DNA from: an uncultured Clostridia bacterium
GTDB taxonomy: Bacteria; Bacillota; Clostridia; TANB77; CAG-508
NCBI GenBank assembly: GCA_947632145.1
Contig: CANRNW010000013.1
Location: 1 to 33,540, forward strand
DNA: 33,540 nt
Reading direction: 5' to 3'
In this document: piece after piece, positions 1 through 7,445 of the stretch
How positions within the stretch are numbered: position 1 is the first letter of the stretch
Layout of the letters: every line of letters starts with the position of its first letter
Notes under the pieces: generated by a model
Told to the model about the DNA's origin: nothing
Database searches by the model: none
Seen by the model: the letters and a program-made list of their open reading frames with translations, nothing else
Made by a program: the position numbers and the translations under genes

Positions 1-1592
1 TTTGCTTCAACTCTTGGTGGATCTATCATTCCCACCATACCTATATATATTAAATTTGACTCTAATTCATTTATTTCGTTTTTCTCTGGTTTATGGTCTA
101 ATTCTTTATATGCAAAAGCTAAAACCCTTAGCGCATTTGTTGCCATTTGCTCATTTTCTTTATTTATTTGCACTTTATAATTATCTAAATCATCTTTTAT
201 TTCTGTATTAAATAAATATTTATTACATCTTTTAAGTAATTCATCAACTGCACCTTTTGTATACACAACATATTTTCCGTTTATTTCATGCACAGTTGTC
301 ATCAATTTTCTATCAGAATCAAATGGTATTTCTGCAATTCTTGGCATTGTTTCATAAATTGATGGTTCAAAATCTAGTTTAAAGCCTAAATCTATCAAAG
401 CAGTTTCTGTTGGATCTCCTGTAAGTTCATTGTTTGCAGATATTTGTGTATCATTACATAACATACTTGCAAAAATCAATTTTTCTAAATCTGTATCTTG
501 ATTTTGCATTAAGTAAGATGATACATCTATTGTTTTATTATTGTAGAATATTTTTTCTACTGTCATTTTATTTTGAGTTAATGTTCCTGTTTTATCTGAA
601 CATATTACTGTTGCACTACCTAAAGTTTCAACCGCTGGTAATTTCTTTACTATTGCATTTTTCTTTACCATTCTTTGAACACCAATAGCTAAAACTATAG
701 TTGATACTGCTGGCAAACCTTCTGGAATTGCTGCAACAGCTAAGCTAACTGCAGTCATAAACATATGAATTGGCTCTTTTCCATATACTAAACCTACTGC
801 AAATATTATTGCACATATTACTAATGCTGCTATTCCTAAGGTTTTACCTAGTTTATCTAATTTTACTTGTAGAGGTGTTTGAGCATCTACTGTAGAGCTA
901 ATCATATTTGCAATTTTTCCAACCTCTGTATTCATAGCAGTTTCAACAACTATTCCTTTCCCTCTACCATAGGTTACTAAACTAGATGAAAACATCATAT
1001 TAACTCTATCGCCTATTCCAATTTCTGTTTCTTCTATTGTTCCAATGTTTTTTTCAACTGGTACAGATTCTCCTGTTAATGCAGATTCTTGTACTTTTAA
1101 ATTAAAACTTTCTATTAACCTTATATCTGCAGGTACAGAATCTCCAGTTTCTAATACTACAATATCTCCTGGTACAAGTTCTTTTGATGGTACTACTTGC
1201 AAAGAGCCATTTCTTATTACCTTTGCTGCATGGCTACTTAATTTTTGTAATGCCTCTAAAGACTTTTCTGCTTTACTTTCTTGTGCTACACCAATAATAG
1301 CATTTACTAAAATAACTATTAAAATTATTATCGTATCTGTTATTCCTTCTCCTTCACTAATGCCAACAATTCCTGATATTATTGCTGAAATTATAAGTAT
1401 GATTATCATAAAATCTTTAAACTGTTCTAAAAACTTTTGTAATAAACTTTTCTTTCCTTTTGCCTTTAATTCATTTAGTCCATATTTTATTTTTCTTGTT
1501 TCAACTTCTTCATTACTTAATCCATTTTCTAAATCAGTATTTAATAAATTTTTTGTTTCTTCTATTGATTTGTTAAACCAGTTTTCTGCCAC
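1..1592 (-). CDS. P-type cation-transporting ATPase (Ca2+/Mn2+ type), 3' end outside window
   Basis: This is the first ~530 residues of a P2-type ATPase that pumps divalent cations out of the cytoplasm. Visible in order are the N-terminal cation-ATPase region (starting MAENWFNKS), the actuator motif LTGES near residue 173, the membrane ion-site motif AAIPEGLP near 292, and the phosphorylation motif CSDKTGTLTQNKM near 333. The nucleotide-binding domain then runs off the left edge of the window. PEGLP and the overall layout are those of the SERCA/PMCA-like bacterial Ca2+ ATPases, some of which export Mn2+. The start is a GTG at 1592, with AAAGGAGAG about ten bases upstream. A yybP-ykoY riboswitch precedes the gene, so manganese export or homeostasis is the likely role; calcium remains possible. 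No frameshift is seen. Confidence 0.9.
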   Translation of the reverse strand, partial: MAENWFNKSIEETKNLLNTDLENGLSNEEVETRKIKYGLNELKAKGKKSLLQKFLEQFKDFMIIILIISAIISGIVGISEGEGITDTIIILIVILVNAIIGVAQESKAEKSLEALQKLSSHAAKVIRNGSLQVVPSKELVPGDIVVLETGDSVPADIRLIESFNLKVQESALTGESVPVEKNIGTIEETEIGIGDRVNMMFSSSLVTYGRGKGIVVETAMNTEVGKIANMISSTVDAQTPLQVKLDKLGKTLGIAALVICAIIFAVGLVYGKEPIHMFMTAVSLAVAAIPEGLPAVSTIVLAIGVQRMVKKNAIVKKLPAVETLGSATVICSDKTGTLTQNKMTVEKIFYNNKTIDVSSYLMQNQDTDLEKLIFASMLCNDTQISANNELTGDPTETALIDLGFKLDFEPSIYETMPRIAEIPFDSDRKLMTTVHEINGKYVVYTKGAVDELLKRCNKYLFNTEIKDDLDNYKVQINKENEQMATNALRVLAFAYKELDHKPEKNEINELESNLIYIGMVGMIDPPRVEA

Positions 1593-1620
1593 TAAAAAAC
1601 ACTCTCCTTTATTATTAAAT

Positions 1621-1676
1621 AAGACTATTAAAGAAATACCATTGATGTAAACATCAAGCCATTCTTTAAAAGTCTT
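1621..1676 (-). terminator. Expression-platform hairpin of the riboswitch
   Basis: On the minus strand AAGACT..TAAAGAA pairs with TTCTTTA..AGTCTT around an inner GATG/CATC stem, followed by a weak U-rich run. The 5' arm contains the 3' strand of the aptamer P1 helix, so aptamer folding and this hairpin exclude each other. This is inferred to be the switching terminator; the U tract is poor, so the mechanism is not certain. Confidence 0.6.
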
Positions 1677-1762
1677 GCTTGCCTTATATAAAGGTTACTA
1701 ACCAGAAAAATTTTTTCGAGATTGTTGATTAGTAAATTTTTTAAGCTACTCCCTTTTAAACT
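1663..1762 (-). promoter_or_regulatory. yybP-ykoY family (Mn2+) riboswitch aptamer
   Basis: The leader of the P-type ATPase carries the family hallmark AAAAGGGAGTAGC near its 5' end and GCAAGACTTTTAAAG at its 3' end. The two ends pair as a P1 helix (GTTTAAAAG with CTTTTAAAG). An internal arm region containing ATCAACAATCTCG and GGTTAGTAACC lies between. Members of this family bind Mn2+ and turn on exporters, including P-type ATPases. The assignment is by pattern recognition, not by a covariance model. Confidence 0.72.
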
Positions 1763-1768
1763 GTGATA

Positions 1769-1797
1769 ATTTTATCATTATAAATTTTACTTTGCAA
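1769..1797 (-). promoter_or_regulatory. Promoter of the riboswitch-ATPase transcript
   Basis: TTGCAA (-35), a 17-base spacer and TAAAAT (-10) on the minus strand. Transcription would begin a few bases upstream of the aptamer P1 helix. Confidence 0.65.
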
Positions 1798-1859
1798 TAG
1801 TTATTAACAGGATTTAAAAAAATATTCTTCGTAACTTAAATTGCATACGCAAAATAAAC

Positions 1860-1885
1860 GGGTCGCATAACATGCGACCCCTACA
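1860..1885. repeat. Interspersed palindromic repeat, copy 1 (variant)
   Basis: Arms GGGTCGCAT and ATGCGACCC around AAC, followed by CCTACA. The other copies have ACC in the centre. It lies in the gap between the ATPase leader and the repeat-protein gene. The 338-base gap 1593-1930 holds the riboswitch, its promoter and this repeat. Confidence 0.9.
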
Positions 1886-1914
1886 GTTTAGGATGTCTTT
1901 TGGCTACCTTAGTC

Positions 1915-1936
1915 GTCAAGGCGCCGACCCCTACGA
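1915..1936. repeat. Degenerate relative of the palindromic repeat
   Basis: A GGCGCCGACCCCTAC segment shares the GACCCCTAC end of the repeat family but has a different core. Its CTA supplies, on the minus strand, the TAG stop codon of the large repeat protein. Confidence 0.5.
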
Positions 1937-4756
1937 TCTTAATTCATATTTGCTTACCCAGAAACCACTTATATTTGTATTATTCCATTTAAACGCCTCT
2001 GGTATTTGGTATCCGGCATCTGCACTTGTTTTTGATTTTGGTATTAGTATTGCAGATACTCTTTGTTCTGTGCTGTTTGTAATATATTCATATCTTGGTA
2101 TCCATACAAAATATGCTGTTTTACTATTATTTTTTGTTACTATATTTGCCCATATTTGTTTTGAATAATCATACCAAGTTCCTTTTATTTTGCTTAAATC
2201 TATTTGTCCTGATGATAATGCTCCACTAGAATTTATTGATGCTCCATCTTTTAACACACTTCTTAAAGTTTGAGTTTCATCTGCATTTCCTGACTCATCA
2301 TAAGTTACTATATATGTTGTATCTACCATATATCCTGTTACATCTGGTGGGTCTAATGCATATACTATAAATTCTTTTGCAAAACCTGCAATTACTGTTC
2401 CTGTAGAATCTGTTTGTGTTACTGAAACTGAATATGTACCTGGCCCTGTATCTGTAATATCAAAGGTATGTTCAGTATTTGTATTTATACTTACTTCTTG
2501 TAACACTTTTCCTTCTTGTATTAGGCTTATTTTAAATGTAGTTGATGTTGTATCTAATGGAATAATATTACTTACTCTTACTTTTGTTTCATCTGCTGCA
2601 ACTGTTGCATATAATCTTGTAGTTGTTAAATCTCTTAATTCATATTTACTTGTCCAAAAACCTTTTATATTTGTTCCAGCCCATTTAAATGCCTCTGGTA
2701 TTTGATAGCCTGTGTCTGGTCTTGTTTGCGTTACTGGTATTATTTGTGCTATTGTTTTTTGGTTTGCTTCATCTAATTTATATTCATATCTTGGTATCCA
2801 AGTATAATATGCTTCGTTTCCTTCGTTTCTTACTACTATATTTGCCCATTGTTGAGCATCATAATCGTACCAATTATCTGGTGCATCAGTTCCTATTGGT
2901 ATATAACTACTCTCGGTTCCGTTTTCATCATAAGTTACATAGAATGTTAAATTCTTATTAAATCCAGTTAAATCTGGTGGATTCATTTCTACCTTTTCAA
3001 TAACTGTTACAGTTTGTGCTATTGCTTTTATATGTATTCCTGATGAATCTTTTACAATTATATTTACAACATAATCTCCTACTGGTACATTTTTGAATAA
3101 ATAATTTCCTACTGCATCTGCTTTTGCCTTTAAATCTATGTAATCAGTTCCTTCTACATACTCTTTTTCTTCTTCACTCCATATTATTCTTTTTCCATCT
3201 TTATTTATTAAATACATTTCATAAGTATAATTTGCTCCATAAGTTGCTATGATGTTGTTTACCCTTATTAATTCTCCACCACCATATATTTCTGGAATAG
3301 TAGTTGAAGCTTCTCTTAATTCATATTTACTTGTCCAGAAGCCTTTTATGTTTGTCCCATTCCACCTAAATGCTTCTGGTAATTTATATCCTTCGTCTGC
3401 TATACTTATACCTTTTCCTGTATCTGGGTCTGTATATTTATTATCTAAATCTACTATTTTTGCATCTATAGTTTGTTCTTTTTCTTCATCTATTTTATAC
3501 ATATATCTTGGTATCCATGTGTAATATGCTTCACTACCGTTGTTTCTTACTACAATATTTGCCCATTGTTGATTGTCATAATTGTACCAACCTTTTGGTA
3601 TCTTCTCGCCTATCGGTATAGAGCTATCTTCGTAGCCATCTTCATTATATACTACATAAAAAGTATTGCTTAGATTAAATCCTGTTAAATCTGGTTTTCC
3701 TGATAATATATATGTAAATGAGTGTTTTTTTATATTTCCTTGTGTATCTACAACATAAAAAGTATATTGGTCCAAAGCTGAATCAATATCACGTTCTGCC
3801 TCTCCAGTAGCACTTGTACTTAATATATTTCCTTCTTCATCTAAAATATATCTTATACTATTTTCTTTATATATTGTTTTAAATATTATTGTTCCTGCAG
3901 ATATATCATGCCTTGTTGTTATGCTTGAATAACTATTTGTATTTACTATTCTTATTATTTGCCTATATTCTCCATATTTCCAATTATTTATTGTTGTTTC
4001 ATTTTGTATTCCTAATTTTTGGTTTAATTTTTCTACAACTATTCTTTCTTCTTCTGCACCTACCGTTGCTAATTCATTTTTTATAAATCCATAGTTATTT
4101 TCTTCTAAATTCATATTGCTTGTTTTATTCCATACATTACTATCATTTTCCTTTGCGACCCACATTCCAGTAAAGCTTAAATCATAATCATTTAAGCCTT
4201 GTTTTGTATATGTAAAACAAGTTGGTGTTGTCCATTCATACTCTACTAAACAATTTGGTTTTAAGTATTCTACATTAGTTTCATTATACATTAACCTTGG
4301 AACCCATGTATATATTGTTCCTATATATTCTGAATCGTTTGGAATGCCTACTCCTATATTGTTTTTTGCTAATTGCTCATTGCTTATTCCTACTTCTAAT
4401 TCCGATTTATAATATCCATCATTTAACATCATATTTGCACAAAGTCCTTTTGAATAATCGTACCAATCTGAATCTTGAGTTGTTGTTATTTCCCACATAG
4501 AAGTAGTTTCATTCCATTTAATTGGTATCATTCCAGCACCTATTATTGGTGTATTGGGCTCAGTAGTTATTACATTACTTATATTGATATTTTCTTTACC
4601 AATACTTACTGTATATTCATACCCATTTTGTGCTATTTTTTGTATATTGCTCTTAGTTATTAGTGTAATTAGGCATAGTAGTATTATTGCAATTATTGAT
4701 ATTATTGCAATTTTTCTTTTCTTATATTTATTTTTTGTAATTTTATTATTTTTCAT
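1931..4756 (-). CDS. Large membrane-anchored extracellular protein with four repeat domains
   Basis: About 941 residues. A basic N-terminus and one hydrophobic segment (about residues 16-34) form a signal anchor, and the rest should lie outside the cell. Four copies of a domain occur at about 97-202, 353-481, 594-708 and 805-940. Each has, in order, a WYDYS/WANIVVRN segment, YTWIPRYEY, and a closing AFKWNGTNIKGFWTSKYELR. The later copies are preceded by a PDLTGF..TFYVTYDENG strand. The FW.SKYE ending resembles formylglycine-generating-enzyme-like or C-type-lectin-fold proteins of Clostridia, but this is a weak resemblance and the function is not known. The start is set at 4756 (MKNNKITK), because TGGAG lies six bases before it while the ATG at 4768 has no binding site. 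The protein ends directly after the fourth YELR, at a repeat-derived stop. Confidence 0.8.
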   Translation of the reverse strand: MKNNKITKNKYKKRKIAIISIIAIILLCLITLITKSNIQKIAQNGYEYTVSIGKENINISNVITTEPNTPIIGAGMIPIKWNETTSMWEITTTQDSDWYDYSKGLCANMMLNDGYYKSELEVGISNEQLAKNNIGVGIPNDSEYIGTIYTWVPRLMYNETNVEYLKPNCLVEYEWTTPTCFTYTKQGLNDYDLSFTGMWVAKENDSNVWNKTSNMNLEENNYGFIKNELATVGAEEERIVVEKLNQKLGIQNETTINNWKYGEYRQIIRIVNTNSYSSITTRHDISAGTIIFKTIYKENSIRYILDEEGNILSTSATGEAERDIDSALDQYTFYVVDTQGNIKKHSFTYILSGKPDLTGFNLSNTFYVVYNEDGYEDSSIPIGEKIPKGWYNYDNQQWANIVVRNNGSEAYYTWIPRYMYKIDEEKEQTIDAKIVDLDNKYTDPDTGKGISIADEGYKLPEAFRWNGTNIKGFWTSKYELREASTTIPEIYGGGELIRVNNIIATYGANYTYEMYLINKDGKRIIWSEEEKEYVEGTDYIDLKAKADAVGNYLFKNVPVGDYVVNIIVKDSSGIHIKAIAQTVTVIEKVEMNPPDLTGFNKNLTFYVTYDENGTESSYIPIGTDAPDNWYDYDAQQWANIVVRNEGNEAYYTWIPRYEYKLDEANQKTIAQIIPVTQTRPDTGYQIPEAFKWAGTNIKGFWTSKYELRDLTTTRLYATVAADETKVRVSNIIPLDTTSTTFKISLIQEGKVLQEVSINTNTEHTFDITDTGPGTYSVSVTQTDSTGTVIAGFAKEFIVYALDPPDVTGYMVDTTYIVTYDESGNADETQTLRSVLKDGASINSSGALSSGQIDLSKIKGTWYDYSKQIWANIVTKNNSKTAYFVWIPRYEYITNSTEQRVSAILIPKSKTSADAGYQIPEAFKWNNTNISGFWVSKYELRS

Positions 4757-4816
4757 AGATTTCTCCATTATTGTAAATTTTATGTTTCACCTCAAAGAGC
4801 AATGAACATAGTAACA

Positions 4817-5539
4817 TTAAAATCCAGAGCCATTAACTACAGCTGCACGAGTAGCGTAACCAGCTCCACCAATACCGCTCTCGCGAGAGAAGACAGCTCT
4901 AGCGGTGCCACCACGTATAAAGGCGATATAAGAATCAGTCACCCAACTACTATTATAAAGGCCTGTTACATGCCATTTAGAAAAGTCTACACTTCCTTCT
5001 ACTGTTGCATCCCCTACCTTTGCTGACGTTTTATTTGTTGTATATCTATCTACATATCTTGAATATACATTAGGTAAAAAGTCACTTGTTCCTCCTGCTA
5101 CCCATTCATTATTTTTACCAAATTCATATACCCCAGATACATTTCCTGTGGTACTTGCCTTTATGCCTGTTCCAGTAGTTGTAGTTTCTCCTGTATTCAT
5201 ATATCTTGCACTGCCACTACCTTGTTTTCCATAATTAGATGCACCAAGTAATACTATTGCACCATATTCTGTGTTTTTAAGCATGTGTACATCTATTTTA
5301 TTGCTACTTGATGTTGATTTGCCACCAGATGATCCTGATGAGATATTTGTATCAATTGTTTCCTTTAGTCCCATTACTTGACCTGCACTTTCCATTTGTC
5401 TTATTCCTATTATCCATGTATCTGCTGATGCAGTTTTTGCACTTCCTGTTGGTATGCTTTGGTAATTTGCTTGTACCAATGTTGTTGGTAAAATTAGCAT
5501 TAGTATTGTTAATGCTGTTAATGTTATTTTTTTCTTCAT
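4817..5539 (-). CDS. Secreted FGE/C-type-lectin-like protein of unknown function
   Basis: 240 residues with a clear signal peptide (MKKKITLTALTILM, cleavage probably after VQA). The mature part has HMLKNTEYGAIVLLGASNYGK near the middle, NVSGVYEF further on, and a C-terminal FIRGGTARAVFSRES..ATRAAVV. This succession (a KNTEYGAV-like segment, a YGIYD-like segment, a final RGG..R.AV) is recalled from small secreted proteins of gut Clostridia with a formylglycine-generating-enzyme/C-type-lectin type fold; catalytic activity should not be assumed. The ribosome site AAAGGAGAAG precedes the ATG. It lies 60 bases upstream of the large repeat protein on the same strand, so the two are probably cotranscribed from the promoter at 5625-5653. 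Confidence 0.75.
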   Translation of the reverse strand: MKKKITLTALTILMLILPTTLVQANYQSIPTGSAKTASADTWIIGIRQMESAGQVMGLKETIDTNISSGSSGGKSTSSSNKIDVHMLKNTEYGAIVLLGASNYGKQGSGSARYMNTGETTTTGTGIKASTTGNVSGVYEFGKNNEWVAGGTSDFLPNVYSRYVDRYTTNKTSAKVGDATVEGSVDFSKWHVTGLYNSSWVTDSYIAFIRGGTARAVFSRESGIGGAGYATRAAVVNGSGF

Positions 5540-5624
5540 AATAAACTTCTCCTTTGTTTTTGTTATTTTTCTCCTAATATTTAGCAGTATGTATGCATAC
5601 TAGGTATTCGTCTCCTATGTTATA

Positions 5625-5653
5625 AATATATACCAATACATTTTACTTTTCAA
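5625..5653 (-). promoter_or_regulatory. Promoter of the two-gene secreted-protein operon
   Basis: TTGAAA, a 17-base spacer and TATATT on the minus strand, about 90 bases before the start codon. In the leader, AGTATG-CATA-CATACT forms a short palindrome (about 5585-5602) that could be an operator or a hairpin. Confidence 0.6.
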
Positions 5654-5684
5654 TAGTTTTTTTGTAAATTTTTGTAGGAAAATA

Positions 5685-5713
5685 TTTACATATTATGTAA
5701 AGTATGTTATAAT
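5685..5713 (+). promoter_or_regulatory. Promoter of the structured RNA
   Basis: TTTACA, a 17-base spacer and a perfect TATAAT on the plus strand; transcription would start around 5720. The spacer end plus -10 (TATGTAAAGTATGTTATAAT) is nearly identical to that of the promoter at 18209-18237. Confidence 0.8.
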
Positions 5714-5862
5714 AAATTTATACAAGGTTATTATTGGTAAAGAGGTTTACCACTTAACCTTACTCTTCTAAATCTGTTACACGAGTCGTTCCAATCATCG
5801 CTTTAGAGCTAAGGTTGATTCGAATAGAGGTTAACAGATAATATTTATACAAAGGAGGTTTT

Positions 5863-5880
5863 ATGGAAGAGGTTATGTAG
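5863..5880 (+). CDS. Five-codon ORF (MEEVM) inside the structured RNA
   Basis: A strong binding site AAAGGAGG sits four bases before an ATG; the ORF reads MEEVM and then TAG. The stop codon directly precedes the terminator stem. It could be a translated micro-peptide, a ribosome-capture device, or chance; the quality of the binding site is the only evidence. Confidence 0.3.
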   Translation: MEEVM

Positions 5881-5920
5881 AAAAGGAACATTAAAATTAT
5901 ATTTAATGTTCCTTTTCTTT
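5881..5920 (+). terminator. Intrinsic terminator of the structured RNA
   Basis: AAAAGGAACATTAAA pairs with TTTAATGTTCCTTTT, a 15-bp perfect stem whose 3' arm ends in T-rich sequence (TTTTCTTT). Confidence 0.85.
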
Positions 5921-5962
5921 GCGTTTTTTACATGTTATATTTTATTATTTATGTTGTTTGGT

Positions 5963-5988
5963 GGGTCGCATACCATGCGACCCCTACA
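5963..5988. repeat. Interspersed palindromic repeat, copy 2
   Basis: Arms GGGTCGCAT and ATGCGACCC around ACC, followed by CCTACA. It lies between the structured RNA terminator and the greA terminator. Confidence 0.95.
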
Positions 5989-6004
5989 GTTTTACTTATG
6001 TAAC

Positions 6005-6029
6005 AAAAAAGACGGACAGAATGTCCGCC
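6005..6029 (-). terminator. greA terminator
   Basis: Minus-strand GGCGGACA-TTC-TGTCCGTC stem followed by six T, just downstream of the greA stop codon. Confidence 0.85.
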
Positions 6030-6046
6030 ATAAAATACTTTTATTA

Positions 6047-6523
6047 TTATTTTTTTATTTCTAATATTTTTAATTTTATTATTCCTGCAGGTACTTGTGC
6101 TTCTACTATTTGATTTTTCTTTGATCCAAGTAAAGCAGATCCAACTGGTGATTCGTTTGATATTTTATTTTGTGATAAATCTACTTCTGTTGAACCAACT
6201 ATTGTATATTCAACTTCTTCATCATATTCCATATCTAATACTTTTACTGTATTTCCTACTTGTACAGTTTTTGTATCTATTTCAGATTCATCTATTACTT
6301 TTGCATATCTTAATTTGTTTTCTAATTCGGCTATTTTAGTTTCATTTGCAGCTTGTGCATTTTTAGCTTCATCATATTCAGAATTTTCTGATAAATCTCC
6401 AAAACCTAAAGCTACTTTTATTCTTTCTGATATTTCAGTTCTTTTTTCTGTTTTTAAATATTCAAGTTCCTTTTCTAAGTTATCATATCCTTCTTGTGTT
6501 AATAAAATCTCTTTTTCTTCCAT
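6047..6523 (-). CDS. greA: Transcription elongation factor GreA
   Basis: 158 residues, the normal family length. GreA enters the secondary channel of RNA polymerase and stimulates cleavage of backtracked transcripts. The N-terminal antiparallel coiled coil (about residues 8-76) carries the conserved tip [20 protein letters not shown] with the acidic residues needed for cleavage. The C-terminal FKBP-like domain shows VGNTVKVLD and the SPVGSALLG signature. AAAAGGAGAG is placed well before the ATG. It is a single-gene unit with its own TTGACA promoter at 6573-6601 and a terminator at 6005-6029. Confidence 0.97.
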   Translation of the reverse strand: MEEKEILLTQEGYDNLEKELEYLKTEKRTEISERIKVALGFGDLSENSEYDEAKNAQAANETKIAELENKLRYAKVIDESEIDTKTVQVGNTVKVLDMEYDEEVEYTIVGSTEVDLSQNKISNESPVGSALLGSKKNQIVEAQVPAGIIKLKILEIKK

Positions 6524-6572
6524 TCCAAATCTCTCCTTTTGCTTTATAGATTATAATTTTGTACTGTTTTAT

Positions 6573-6601
6573 ATATTAAACCACTATATGAAATTTGTCA
6601 A
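6573..6601 (-). promoter_or_regulatory. greA promoter
   Basis: Consensus TTGACA, a 17-base spacer and TAATAT on the minus strand, about 50 bases upstream of the start codon. Confidence 0.8.
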
Positions 6602-6633
6602 GTAATTAGAATACATTTTTTATGAAATTTTGT

Positions 6634-6790
6634 GTTATTGGTATTTCTTTGTGGTGTCGGGTCGCATACCATGCGACCCCTACAGTTTATGGAATTTGTA
6701 CCAATGTATTGCGTTATTTGTGTTTCTTTGTGGTATCGGGTCGCATACCATGCGACCCCTACAGTTTATGGAATTTGTACAATGTATTGT
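6634..6790. repeat. Tandem duplication of a ~79-bp unit carrying the palindromic repeat
   Basis: Two head-to-tail units (6634-6712 and 6713-6790) each contain GTTATT, TTTCTTTGTGG, the palindrome (6659-6684 and 6738-6763) and GTTTATGGAATTTGTAC. They differ by a few substitutions and one base. The 323-base gap 6524-6846 holds this duplication, the greA promoter and the rplS terminator. Confidence 0.92.
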
Positions 6791-6796
6791 AATATA

Positions 6797-6826
6797 TAAA
6801 AAGAGCGGATATACAAAAATCCGCCC
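6797..6826 (-). terminator. Terminator of the ffh-rplS operon
   Basis: Minus-strand GGGCGGAT and ATCCGCTC arms around a short loop, followed by five T, just after the rplS stop codon. Confidence 0.8.
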
Positions 6827-6846
6827 ATTTGTATGAATTTTATTTA

Positions 6847-7431
6847 TTATTCAGCAGAATCTTCTGGTTTTACATCTTCTACTTTTTCTTCTGATACTGT
6901 ATCTACTACTTCTTCTTTTACAACTTCTTCAGTTTCAACTGCTGGAGCTTCTTCTGGTGCTGATTCAACTGCTGGTTCTACATTTTCTGCAGGTACTTCT
7001 GCAACAATTTCTTCTGATGAAACTTCTTCTGCAACAGGAGTTTCTACATTTTCTTCTTTTATAACTGTTTCTAATGTTTCTATTCTTGCTCCTACTTGTT
7101 CCTTAGTTTTAGCAGATTTACCAAGTCTATCTCTTAAGTAGAATAATTTTGCTCTTCTTGCTTTACCTACTCTAACTACTTCTACTTTTTCAACTGCTGG
7201 TGAGTGAATTAAAAATGTTTTTTCAACACCTACACCATAAGATATTCTTCTTACTGTGAATGTTTGGTTTACTCCTCCACCTTGAATTTTTATTATTATT
7301 CCTTCGAATACTTGTATTCTTTCTCTGTTTCCTTCTTTTACTCTAACATGAACTTTTACTGTATCTCCAACTTTTAAAGCTGGTATTTTATTTTTCATTT
7401 GTTCGTGTTCAATTGATTTAATTATGTCCAT
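6847..7431 (-). CDS. rplS: Ribosomal protein L19 with a long acidic C-terminal tail
   Basis: Residues 1-115 are a complete bL19: the [15 protein letters not shown] and [11 protein letters not shown] segments, [20 protein letters not shown], and the closing [17 protein letters not shown]19 lies at the 30S-50S interface. The family usually ends here at about 115 residues. This protein continues for some 80 residues that are nearly all Glu, Val, Ala and Pro (for example [17 protein letters not shown]), probably disordered and strongly acidic. It is the last gene of the operon, 14 bases after trmD, and is followed by a terminator. The tail reads in frame to the stop with no sign of a frameshift. 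Confidence 0.95.
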   Translation of the reverse strand: MDIIKSIEHEQMKNKIPALKVGDTVKVHVRVKEGNRERIQVFEGIIIKIQGGGVNQTFTVRRISYGVGVEKTFLIHSPAVEKVEVVRVGKARRAKLFYLRDRLGKSAKTKEQVGARIETLETVIKEENVETPVAEEVSSEEIVAEVPAENVEPAVESAPEEAPAVETEEVVKEEVVDTVSEEKVEDVKPEDSAE

Positions 7432-7445
7432 TTCTATTCTCCTTT

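Larger units (their letters stand above)
5720..5920 (+). ncRNA. Stand-alone structured RNA of unrecognised family
   Basis: A ~200-base transcript with its own strong promoter and an intrinsic terminator, and no gene downstream on its strand. Pairings I can see are GGTAAA (5736-5741) with TTTACC (5746-5751); TTAACCTTA (5754-5762) with TAAGGTTGA (5810-5818); and ATCTGTTA (5772-5779) with TAACAGAT (5832-5839). The last two cross, which means a pseudoknot. TTAACCT (5754-5760) can instead pair with AGGTTAA (5828-5834), which would break the other helices. It does not show signatures of tmRNA, SRP RNA, RNase P RNA or 6S RNA that I know. The raiA-type pseudoknotted RNAs of Firmicutes are one family to test. 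The 507-base gap 5540-6046 holds this RNA, two promoters, a repeat and the greA terminator. Confidence 0.75.

Noticed and set aside
1600-1800. M-box magnesium riboswitch
   Set aside because: The conserved M-box core is not visible, while the GGGAGTAGC and GCAAGACTTTTAAAG features fit yybP-ykoY.
2689-2961. Plus-strand ORF opposite the repeat protein, and similar ORFs opposite other genes
   Set aside because: They lack ribosome sites, have Leu/Phe-rich compositions typical of antisense to AT-rich genes, and overlap clearly real genes.
1931-5539. Diversity-generating retroelement target proteins
   Set aside because: A C-type-lectin-like outline invites the idea, but no reverse transcriptase or template/variable repeat pair is seen in the window.
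5720-5920. tmRNA or 6S RNA
   Set aside because: No tRNA-like ends or tag ORF with resume codon, and no long hairpin with a central bubble.
6634-6790. Repeats as a CRISPR array
   Set aside because: Only two units in tandem, with nearly identical sequence between the palindromes instead of unique spacers, and other copies are dispersed. No cas genes are present.
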